DNA of 6,297 bases from Hyphomonadaceae bacterium (GTDB taxonomy: Bacteria; Pseudomonadota; Alphaproteobacteria; Caulobacterales; Aquidulcibacteraceae), in NCBI GenBank assembly GCA_016791325.1, contig JAEUMU010000088.1, positions 1-6,297 on the forward strand, in the 5' to 3' direction. Shown here one piece after another: positions 1 through 6,297 of this stretch. Made by a program: the position numbers and the translations under genes. The notes under the pieces are model-generated. The model was given only the letters and a program-made list of their open reading frames with translations, made no database searches and had not been told where the DNA came from. Each line of letters starts with the position of its first letter. The stretch's first letter is position 1.

Positions 1-2331
1 AAAGCTCATCGCGACGCCGCCGCTGATACAACTCTTGCCGCGCAAGTCTCCACCGCCGCGCTTATCGCAGAACGCGTGAACGCCAATCTCGCGCTCGCCG
101 TGGGCGCTTCCGCAGGCGGCGCCGAACTGGCGCGCAGCACCAGCAGCGATGCGTACGCTATTGCTCAATCCGCCGCGCGCGTGGGCGCAGCCTCGGCCGC
201 CGCAATTGTCGCCAGCGACGGGCGGATCGAATTCAGCACCGATGCGGCGCAGGCCGCCTTGATCGCCGCGGCGGCGCAGGCTGCGGGCGGCGCATCGCTC
301 TGGGTCGGCGCGCCGGATGTAGGCGCCTTGGGCACAGCGCCGACGATCGTGCGCCGCGTGGGCGATCGCGCCATCGTCACCGTGCTTGATCCCGCGCAGC
401 TTTTGCCGGCGCTTGACGCGGACGCCCGGGTCGTCATCGCCGCGCCCAACGGCGCCGTGCTTTATGCGTCTCCCGCGCTCCAGCGTGCGGGCTCGCGCGC
501 CACTCAACAGGTGTTGAGCACGGTGCGCGGCAACCCCAATGGCGCGCTGCTCCGCGATGGCGAGGGGCGCGCGTGGGCGGCGGCGGAGTCCGTGGCGCAA
601 CTGGGCGAGTTCCGCGTCATGGCAGCGGCGCCCGCCCCATCTTCTGCCGCATTGTGGTTACAGGCGTTGCTCAGCTTTGCGCTCGTTGCGGCCGCCCCGC
701 TTGCCGCGATGTGCGTGCTCTATTTGCTCATGCGCCAGAACGCCCAGCGCGCGCGGCTCGCCGAAGCGGAGGCCGTACGCGTGGAGAACCATTTCCGCAT
801 TGCCGCCGATGGCGCACGCGTAGGCGTGCTGGAATGGCGCCCCGCCAGCGACGAAGTGCAGCTTTCAGAGCAGGCCGCGCGCCTACTTGGGGCCCCGCGT
901 GACACGCTCGCCGCGCGTGAGCTGCTTGACCTCATTGTCAGTGAAGACCGTTTCGCCGTGGAGGAAGAGTTCGTACGCGCCCGTCAATCGGGCATGCTCG
1001 ACGCCCGCTTCCGCGTCGCCCGGGACGACGGCGCCTTAACCTGGATCGAAGCGCGCGGCGCTGCAGTCGAGGATACTCAGGGCCGCGCCGAGACACGCCT
1101 GTTCGGCACCATCATCGACGCCACTCAGCGTCACGAGGCTGAAGCGCGTGTATCGCGGCTTGAGCGCCAGCTGCGCTCGGCGATTGATAATTTCTCAGGT
1201 CCGTTTGCGCTCTGGGATGCGCGCAAGCGCCTTCTGCTGTGGAACCAGAGCTTCGCCGAAGCCTTCGGCCTCGGCCCCGATCTGCTGCGCCCCCGCGCCT
1301 CTTACGAAGCCATCGCGGCCGCCTCAGCCGCACGCATTCGCCGTGAAAAGCACGACCCGGCCAACCCGGACGTCCGCGTCATCGAACTCACCAGCGGCGA
1401 GTGGCTGCATGTGGTTGAGCGGCGCGCAGCCGATGGCGGCGTGATTACCGTCGGCGTCTCGATCACGTCGCTCAAGCGTAAGGAGGAAGAACTCGCCCGC
1501 AACGAGCGGCGCCTGCAAGAATCGCTGGGGCGCGCCGAGAGCCAGGAATACCGCATCAAGGCGCTCGCGCGCGAAGCCCATGACGAACGCCAGAAGGCCG
1601 AAGAAGCCAGCCGCGCCAAGAGCGCCTTCCTGGCAAACATGAGCCACGAGCTGCGCACGCCGCTTAACGCCGTGATCGGGTTCTCGGAGATCATGTCGAA
1701 GGAGTTGTTCGGCCCGCTCGGCAATGATCAGTACAAGCAATACGCCCAGGACATATTCGATAGCGGAAATCATTTGCTCGATCTGATCAACGACATCCTC
1801 GACATGGCCAAGATCGAAGCCGGCAAGCTGACCTTGGCGCCACGGCCGCTCGATCCCAGCGTGGCGATCGAACAAGCTGTGCGCCTCACCAAGCGTCGCG
1901 CGGAGGAAAAGGGCCTCTCCATCGTGGTCGACGCCGAGGATTTGCCTGAGATCGAAGCCGATCATCGTGCGGTTAAGCAGATGCTGCTCAATCTGCTTTC
2001 TAACGCCGTGAAGTTCACTGATCAGGGCGCCGTCATGGTGCACGCACGGCCCAGCCAGAACGGGCTGACTCTGCGCGTGATCGATACGGGCTGCGGCATC
2101 CCGCCGGAACATCTGCCGCGCCTGGCCCGCCCATTTGAGCAAGTCGAGACCGAACTGACGCGCAACCACCACGGCACCGGCCTGGGCTTGGCGCTCACAA
2201 AATCACTCGCCGAAATGCACGGCGGCAAGTTGTCGATTCAGAGCGAGGTCGGCCGCGGCACGATCGTCACGATCACCTTGCCGCGCAACTTTGGCGGACG
2301 TCGCGACGCTGAAGCCACCGCCGCAGAATAG
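1..2331 (+). CDS. pleC: PleC-like membrane sensor histidine kinase (PAS-PAS-HisKA-HATPase), 5' end outside window
   Basis: This is the C-terminal 776 residues of a hybrid-free sensor histidine kinase. A GTG at position 76 could be read as a start, but the frame is open back to base 1 and the upstream codons continue the same Ala-rich helical segment, so the gene is cut by the window edge. Numbering from the first visible codon: residues 1-217 are an extracytoplasmic sensor region. A membrane helix follows at about 218-244 (nt 652-732), then a PAS domain with PAC tail at about 264-380 and a second, PAS_7-like domain at about 388-491. A charged coiled coil lies at about 492-537. HisKA is at about 539-613, with phospho-acceptor His549 in HELRTP (nt 1645-1647). 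The ATPase domain has Asn664/Asn668, DTGCG at 695-699 and GTGLGL at 725-730. Its HisKA segment (FGPLGN, SGNHLL, INDILDMAKIEAGK) is of the PleC/DivJ/PdhS type, which acts on DivK and PleD in Caulobacter. If about 60 residues are missing, the length would match PleC (842 aa, His610). The neighbouring glnE supports PleC over DivJ or PdhS. The kinase call is near certain; the orthology is inferred. Confidence 0.86.
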   Translation, partial: KAHRDAAADTTLAAQVSTAALIAERVNANLALAVGASAGGAELARSTSSDAYAIAQSAARVGAASAAAIVASDGRIEFSTDAAQAALIAAAAQAAGGASLWVGAPDVGALGTAPTIVRRVGDRAIVTVLDPAQLLPALDADARVVIAAPNGAVLYASPALQRAGSRATQQVLSTVRGNPNGALLRDGEGRAWAAAESVAQLGEFRVMAAAPAPSSAALWLQALLSFALVAAAPLAAMCVLYLLMRQNAQRARLAEAEAVRVENHFRIAADGARVGVLEWRPASDEVQLSEQAARLLGAPRDTLAARELLDLIVSEDRFAVEEEFVRARQSGMLDARFRVARDDGALTWIEARGAAVEDTQGRAETRLFGTIIDATQRHEAEARVSRLERQLRSAIDNFSGPFALWDARKRLLLWNQSFAEAFGLGPDLLRPRASYEAIAAASAARIRREKHDPANPDVRVIELTSGEWLHVVERRAADGGVITVGVSITSLKRKEEELARNERRLQESLGRAESQEYRIKALAREAHDERQKAEEASRAKSAFLANMSHELRTPLNAVIGFSEIMSKELFGPLGNDQYKQYAQDIFDSGNHLLDLINDILDMAKIEAGKLTLAPRPLDPSVAIEQAVRLTKRRAEEKGLSIVVDAEDLPEIEADHRAVKQMLLNLLSNAVKFTDQGAVMVHARPSQNGLTLRVIDTGCGIPPEHLPRLARPFEQVETELTRNHHGTGLGLALTKSLAEMHGGKLSIQSEVGRGTIVTITLPRNFGGRRDAEATAAE

Positions 2332-2336
2332 GCTTA
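2329..2336. other. Convergent stop-to-stop junction, 2 bp gap
   Basis: The TAG of the PleC-like kinase (2329-2331) and the TAA of glnE (2334-2336, read on the minus strand) are separated by only bases 2332-2333. I see no hairpin followed by a T-run on either strand within roughly 60 bases of either stop. Transcripts from both sides therefore probably end inside the opposing coding sequence, by Rho or by collision. This gap is the only non-coding DNA in the window. Confidence 0.9.
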
Positions 2337-5192
2337 CCGCCCTGAAGGCAGCGCCCCCACAAGGCGCACAAAATCCTCGCGCACTGCGGTTTGCGTCCGT
2401 TCGACGCGGGCTTGCAGAGCGGCGAAATTCTCTTCCCCCGCCACTGCCGCCAAACGCGCCTTCAAAGGCGTGGGCGCGCTTTCGGGCTCAAATTCACCGG
2501 ACACGCAGATGCGCAGCACCTGTTGCAGATCGCTCCATAAAGACCACGCCTGAGCAAGGCGCGCATGCGCCGCCTCATCCAAGGCGCCCATCTCCGCAAG
2601 CGCTTCAAGCGCCTCCCCGGTGTTGCTATCGACGACTTGCGGCGCCCGCTGCGCCTCCACCAATTGCAGCGCTTGAGCGATGAACTCGACATCGACCAAA
2701 CCGCCCGGGGCCAGCTTCAGCTCCCACATGCTGCTGGCGCGCCGCTCGCGCTCCATGCGAGCGCGCATATCCGCCACTTCAGCCAGCGTCTTCGCGCGAT
2801 CTCGCGGCCGCGAAAGAGCCGCACGCGCAATGTGCAACGCCTTCTCGCCCAGCGCCGCATCGCCCGCCACCGGCCGCAGGCGCGTCAGCGCCTGCATCTC
2901 CCAGGTCCAGGCTTCATCTTCATAATAGCGCTCAAACGAAGAGAGCCTCACCGCGACGGGCCCCTTGGACCCAGAAGGCCTAAGTTTTGTGTCGATCTCG
3001 TAGAGCGCGCCCTCTTCTGTTTGCGCAGATAGCGCGCTTATCAGGCGTTGCGTAACGCGCGTGTAGAAGTCGCTCGGCCCGCCGCCGCCATCTGGCGTGG
3101 GCGGCGTTTCATATACCAGCATGATGTCGAGGTCTGAGCTCTCGGCCAGTTCGCGCCCGCCGAATTTGCCAAGCGCCATGACGCTAAACGCACCCTCCTG
3201 GCGCCCGTTTGTACGCTCGACTTCCGCGAGTGCCGCATCCGTCATCGCGCCCACGCATGCTTCCGCCAAGTCCGCATGCGCCGCGCCCGCTTCCTGGGCG
3301 CTGGCCATGCCCTCAACCACCTGCACGCTGATACGAAACGCTTCTTCGCGCTGGAAACGACGCGCTTCGTTGAGCTTGGCCTCGAATGTATCGACGTGGC
3401 TCAGCCGCTCTCGCAAATCCTTCGCGCGCGCCCCGGGCTGATCAAGGCCAAGGCGCGTGAGAAAACGCGGCTCAATCAGCGCATCCAGCAGGGCAGGCCG
3501 CCGCGCGAGTTTATCCGCAAGCGACGGCGCCAGCGCGAACACGCGTGCGAGCAGCCCCAGAAGCGCGGGCCGCGCATCCAGCAGCGCCAACACCTGCACC
3601 CCGGCGGACAACGCAGAGAAGAATGCTGAGAAACGGGCGAAGCTCTGATCGGCCTCGCCTGCTTCCGCCAGCGCGCGCAGCAACCGTGGCGTCAGCCTCG
3701 TCAGCAACTCCCGCGCCCGCTCCGATCGCATTGCGCGAATACGGCCATGGTGCCAGCCACGAATAGTGGCGCTCACGGCGCCGGGTTCGGCGTAACCGAG
3801 CTTGGCGATCGTCGCGAGCGTCTCCGGATGATCTTCGACGCCCGTGAAGATCAGGCTTCCCATCGGATCGGCGAGGCTCTCGCCCCGGCCGAATAATTGA
3901 TGGTCGATCTCAGAGACGACGCGCCGTTGCTCCACCAGCGCAGAATCGAACGCCGAAAGCGTCTCGAAGCCAGCGAGCGCCGCCACGCGGGCGCGCGTTT
4001 CCGGATCGGCCGGCAGTTTATGCGTCTGCGCATCTTCCAACATCTGGATGCGGTGTTCGACATCCCGGAAGAAGCCGTATGCTTTGCTCAACGCATCACG
4101 CGCATGCGCCGAAATGGCGCCCGCCTCGGCCAAGGCCTCAAGCGCAGCGATGGTGCCTGAAACGCGCAGCTTGCGATTTCGCCCCCCAAGAATGAGCTGT
4201 TGGGTTTGCGCGAACAGCTCAATGTCGCGAATGCCTCCGCGCCCCAGCTTCACGTCAAATACAGGCGCATTCAGTTCGGCGCTCTTATGCACGGAGAGGA
4301 TTTGCCGCTTGATGGAGTGCACATCTTCGACGGCGGCGAAATCCAGGTGCTTGCGCCAGATAAAAGGCTCAAGCTCGTTCAGAAACGCGCGCCCGCTGAC
4401 CCGGTCGCCCGCGGCGGCGCGCGCTTTGATGAAGGCGGCGCGCTCCCAGTTCTGGCCAAGGTTTTGGTAGTAGTGTTCCGCCGAGTCGATCGACACCGCG
4501 ACGGGCGTTGAGCCAGGGTCCGGCCGCAGCCTCAGATCGGTGCGGAACACGTAGCCGTCAGCTGTCACGTCCTGCAACACACGCACGAGCGGCGAAACTA
4601 ACCGCACCGCCGCGACGCGCGGCTCGCGCGCGCCCGCCTGCGCCAACAGCTCCGCGTCGAAAAACACCGAGAAATCGATGTCGCTCGAATAATTGAGCTC
4701 CCCGGCGCCCATCTTCCCCATCGCGATCAGGCAAAAGCCAGGCAGCGGCCCCACTTCGCTGTCTCCGCCGAGGCCGGTGAAATCCCCTGCGGCAACGCGC
4801 TCCGCCGCAGCAACAGCCATCGCTGCGCGCAACGCGGCATCTGCGAAATCGCTCAGCGCGCCAGTGATGCGCGCCAACGGCCATGCGCGCGCGAGATCGG
4901 CAAGCGCGACCGCCAGATGCACTGCCTGTTTGCCCCTGCGCAGGCGTGTCATCGCCTCTTCAATCGGCGGGGGCGCGAGGGCAATCGCACGCGCGTCGGC
5001 AAGCGCAGAGTCGACCGTGCGCCCGGCCCAGGCATCGTCAACATCGCCGAAAAGCTCTGGTCGCTGCTGCATCAGCCGCGCCAAGTATGGAGCGTTCTCC
5101 CGCGCCGCCGCCGCCGCTCGCGCCAAGGGCGTTCCAGCCAACGGCGCGGGCGCAGGGCCAAACGCCCGCGCTGGAGCAATTAGAGCCGTCAT
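2334..5192 (-). CDS. glnE: Bifunctional glutamine synthetase adenylyltransferase / adenylyl-removing enzyme
   Basis: GlnE attaches AMP to a tyrosine of each glutamine synthetase subunit, switching it off when nitrogen is plentiful. It removes the AMP by phosphorolysis when nitrogen is scarce, under control of PII and glutamine, in the cytosol. The protein has 952 residues, about the usual full length (E. coli 946), and both nucleotidyltransferase halves are present. The N-terminal adenylyl-removase domain has MGKMGAGELN followed by the metal-binding pair Asp171/Asp173, then RLRPDPG at 221-227, NWERAAFIKAR and KLGRGGIRDIE at 315-325. A helical central region (about 440-650) follows. The C-terminal adenylyltransferase domain has LGKFGGRELAESS with Asp687/Asp689, KLRPSG at 736-741, TWEMQALTR and KLAPGGLVDVEF at 826-837. 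The ATG start (5192-5190) overlaps the stop of the upstream kinase. A weak GGGG lies 5-8 bases before it, fitting re-initiation by ribosomes leaving that gene. No frameshift or missing catalytic residue was seen, so both activities are expected. Family identity is essentially certain; the coupling is inferred. Confidence 0.98.
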   Translation of the reverse strand: MTALIAPARAFGPAPAPLAGTPLARAAAAARENAPYLARLMQQRPELFGDVDDAWAGRTVDSALADARAIALAPPPIEEAMTRLRRGKQAVHLAVALADLARAWPLARITGALSDFADAALRAAMAVAAAERVAAGDFTGLGGDSEVGPLPGFCLIAMGKMGAGELNYSSDIDFSVFFDAELLAQAGAREPRVAAVRLVSPLVRVLQDVTADGYVFRTDLRLRPDPGSTPVAVSIDSAEHYYQNLGQNWERAAFIKARAAAGDRVSGRAFLNELEPFIWRKHLDFAAVEDVHSIKRQILSVHKSAELNAPVFDVKLGRGGIRDIELFAQTQQLILGGRNRKLRVSGTIAALEALAEAGAISAHARDALSKAYGFFRDVEHRIQMLEDAQTHKLPADPETRARVAALAGFETLSAFDSALVEQRRVVSEIDHQLFGRGESLADPMGSLIFTGVEDHPETLATIAKLGYAEPGAVSATIRGWHHGRIRAMRSERARELLTRLTPRLLRALAEAGEADQSFARFSAFFSALSAGVQVLALLDARPALLGLLARVFALAPSLADKLARRPALLDALIEPRFLTRLGLDQPGARAKDLRERLSHVDTFEAKLNEARRFQREEAFRISVQVVEGMASAQEAGAAHADLAEACVGAMTDAALAEVERTNGRQEGAFSVMALGKFGGRELAESSDLDIMLVYETPPTPDGGGGPSDFYTRVTQRLISALSAQTEEGALYEIDTKLRPSGSKGPVAVRLSSFERYYEDEAWTWEMQALTRLRPVAGDAALGEKALHIARAALSRPRDRAKTLAEVADMRARMERERRASSMWELKLAPGGLVDVEFIAQALQLVEAQRAPQVVDSNTGEALEALAEMGALDEAAHARLAQAWSLWSDLQQVLRICVSGEFEPESAPTPLKARLAAVAGEENFAALQARVERTQTAVREDFVRLVGALPSGR
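5189..5192 (-). promoter_or_regulatory. ATGA stop/start overlap coupling sensor kinase to glnE
   Basis: On the minus strand the bases read ATGA: the ATG opens glnE and the TGA closes the HAMP kinase (its last residues are Gly-Ala-Ser). A four-base overlap of this kind is the classic arrangement for termination-reinitiation. The only Shine-Dalgarno-like sequence is a GGGG 5-8 bases upstream inside the kinase coding sequence, so glnE translation probably depends partly on ribosomes translating the kinase. Confidence 0.85.
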
Positions 5193-6297
5193 GAAGCCCC
5201 GCGCGCCGCAGGCAGCACCAGCGCCGCGCCGAGCCCATGCCCGCCTCCGCTGCGCTCCAGGCCGTCGCGCAGATGCAACCCGCCGTGATGCAACCGCGCC
5301 ACCGCCGATACCAAGCTCAATCCGAGCCCAACGCCAGGCGTCGACCGCGCGGTCTCCAACCGCACAAAGCGCTCCAACACGCGATCGCGTTCATCAGGCG
5401 GCACGCCGGGACCATTGTCGAGCACCAGAATCTCCACGCGCGCGTCCGGCCGCCGGCGCGCTTGCAGTTCCACATGCCCGCCTTGAGGCGTGTATTTCAA
5501 TGCGTTCTCGATCAAATTGGACACCGCCTGCGTGAACAGCCCCGGATCTCCTTGCACGGCGAGGTCGTCGGCCACATCGCCGTGCAGGCGCAAGCCCTCT
5601 TCCTCCGCAGCGGGCTCGTAGAAATCGACAAGTTCACGAAGAATGCCCGTCACATCCACGCGATGCATGCGCCAATTGCCTGCGGTCTCTACACGCGCCA
5701 GCTTCAGCACGGCGCTAAACATATCGACGACGCGATCAACCTCCTCCACTGCGGTGCGCAGCGCCTCGCGATCAGCCTCCGCTTCCGGCGGCGCCTCTAG
5801 AGCCGCCTCAAGTTTTTGCTTCAGGCGTGTCAGCGGAGAACGCAAATCGTGGGCGATGGCGTCTCCAGCCGTGCGCGTGGTGTGCATAAGATGCTCGATG
5901 CGGTCGAGCATGGCGTTCATGGCCTGGGCCAGTGCGTCGAATTCGTCCCCGGCGCCGCGCACGGGCGCACGGCGGGTCAAGTCTCCGCCCATGACGTCAC
6001 GCGCGGTGTTGGCCAACGCTTCAGCGCGCCGCGCCGCTTGCGCCGCCGCGAGCAGCCCGCTCGCCACAGAAAACACCAAGCCTAGCACGGCGACAGTCCA
6101 AAGCACTCGCGTGATCCGCCCTGCGATCAGCGCCGTGTCGCCCAAATCGCGCGCCACCAGCAGGATCGGCCCGTTCAGCAGCCGCCCCACGCGACCGCGC
6201 GCGCGCCCCCGCGTCGGCGCGCCTGCGGCGTCCACGGTTTCGAAATTGAAGTCCACGCGTTCGGGGGTGCCGCGCGGCACCAGTGGCAATTGTTGAA
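5189..6297 (-). CDS. HAMP-domain sensor histidine kinase (OmpR-partner type), N-terminus outside window
   Basis: This is the C-terminal 368 residues of a two-component sensor kinase. A TTG at 6289-6287 could be read as a start, but the frame is open to the right edge (two Gln codons precede it) and it would cut through the sensor domain, so it is unlikely to be the start. Numbering from the first whole visible codon (6295): residues 1-63 are the end of an extracytoplasmic sensor segment. A membrane helix lies at about 64-88 (nt 6032-6106), HAMP at about 85-137, and HisKA with phospho-acceptor His149 in IAHDLRSPLTRLK (nt 5849-5851). The ATPase domain has Asn260/Asn264 (SNLIENALKYT), DNGPG at 293-297, an F-box ERF at 308-310 and GVGLGL at 321-326. 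About 100 residues, including the first membrane helix, are probably missing. Such kinases normally sit just downstream of an OmpR-family response regulator, expected beyond the right edge. The kinase class is clear, but its signal and partner are unknown. The QseC/TctE/FeuQ-like families share this layout, so no symbol is given. Confidence 0.95.
   Translation of the reverse strand, partial: QQLPLVPRGTPERVDFNFETVDAAGAPTRGRARGRVGRLLNGPILLVARDLGDTALIAGRITRVLWTVAVLGLVFSVASGLLAAAQAARRAEALANTARDVMGGDLTRRAPVRGAGDEFDALAQAMNAMLDRIEHLMHTTRTAGDAIAHDLRSPLTRLKQKLEAALEAPPEAEADREALRTAVEEVDRVVDMFSAVLKLARVETAGNWRMHRVDVTGILRELVDFYEPAAEEEGLRLHGDVADDLAVQGDPGLFTQAVSNLIENALKYTPQGGHVELQARRRPDARVEILVLDNGPGVPPDERDRVLERFVRLETARSTPGVGLGLSLVSAVARLHHGGLHLRDGLERSGGGHGLGAALVLPAARGAS

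Noticed and set aside
76..78. GTG as the start codon of the left kinase
   Set aside because: The frame is open upstream to base 1 and the sequence continues the same helical sensor region. A start here would leave only one membrane helix and no export signal for the extracytoplasmic domain.
1324..2172. 282-codon open frame on the minus strand inside the left kinase
   Set aside because: It lies entirely antisense to the conserved HisKA-HATPase coding sequence and its translation shows no recognisable domain. Long antisense frames are common in high-GC codon use.
2299..2308. Perfect 10-base palindrome CGTCGCGACG near the end of the left kinase, considered as a terminator
   Set aside because: It has no loop and no T-run, and lies inside coding sequence. 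Short GC palindromes are frequent at this base composition.
2291..2683. Plus-strand 130-codon frame starting within the left kinase and running antisense to glnE
   Set aside because: It begins at a TTG out of frame with the kinase and gives a Pro/Arg-rich product with no family features. It is explained by antisense GC bias.
4693..5535. 280-codon open frame on the plus strand across the glnE start and kinase end
   Set aside because: It is antisense to two well-supported genes. Its translation is low-complexity Ala/Arg/Pro/Ser without domain motifs, typical of a GC-driven shadow frame.
6287..6289. TTG as the start codon of the right-hand kinase
   Set aside because: The frame stays open to the window edge. 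This start would lose the first membrane helix expected of this kinase type.

Overview
The window is a GC-rich, almost wholly coding chromosomal segment. It holds three recognisable genes and only 2 bp of non-coding DNA. Codon and base use look uniform throughout. No tRNA, rRNA, insertion sequence, CRISPR array, long repeat or phage-like gene was seen. The protein families point to an alphaproteobacterium: a PleC/DivJ/PdhS-type histidine kinase with two PAS domains, a long bifunctional GlnE, and a HAMP kinase with an HDLRSP phosphoacceptor motif. The PleC-like length and the Ala/Arg-rich, high-GC coding style suggest a Caulobacterales/Hyphomonadaceae relative, but the order is an inference.

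Layout. (1) Positions 1-2331, plus strand: the C-terminal ~776 residues of a membrane-bound PAS-PAS-HisKA-HATPase kinase, most likely PleC. The reading frame is open to the left edge, so its true start and first membrane helix lie outside. (2) Positions 2334-5192, minus strand: complete glnE, the two-domain glutamine synthetase adenylyltransferase/deadenylylase of 952 residues. It converges on the kinase with 2 bp between the stop codons. (3) Positions 5189-6297, minus strand: the C-terminal 368 residues of a HAMP-HisKA-HATPase sensor kinase. Its frame is open to the right edge. Its stop overlaps the glnE start in an ATGA tetranucleotide, so the two form an operon that is probably translationally coupled. 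A response regulator gene would be expected just beyond the right edge.

How the genes relate. GlnE sets glutamine synthetase activity in response to nitrogen status through PII. PleC-type kinases control phosphorylation of DivK and PleD and so cell-cycle fate. The second kinase is of the envelope/two-component OmpR-partner type. From memory, the order response regulator - HAMP kinase - glnE - convergent or adjacent PleC-like kinase also occurs in rhizobia (Sinorhizobium meliloti SMc02366 to SMc02369). This is therefore probably an old conserved alphaproteobacterial neighbourhood and not a new system. I found no evidence for an undescribed mobile, defence or RNA system. The points most worth checking are the kinase-glnE coupling and the near-touching convergent 3' ends.
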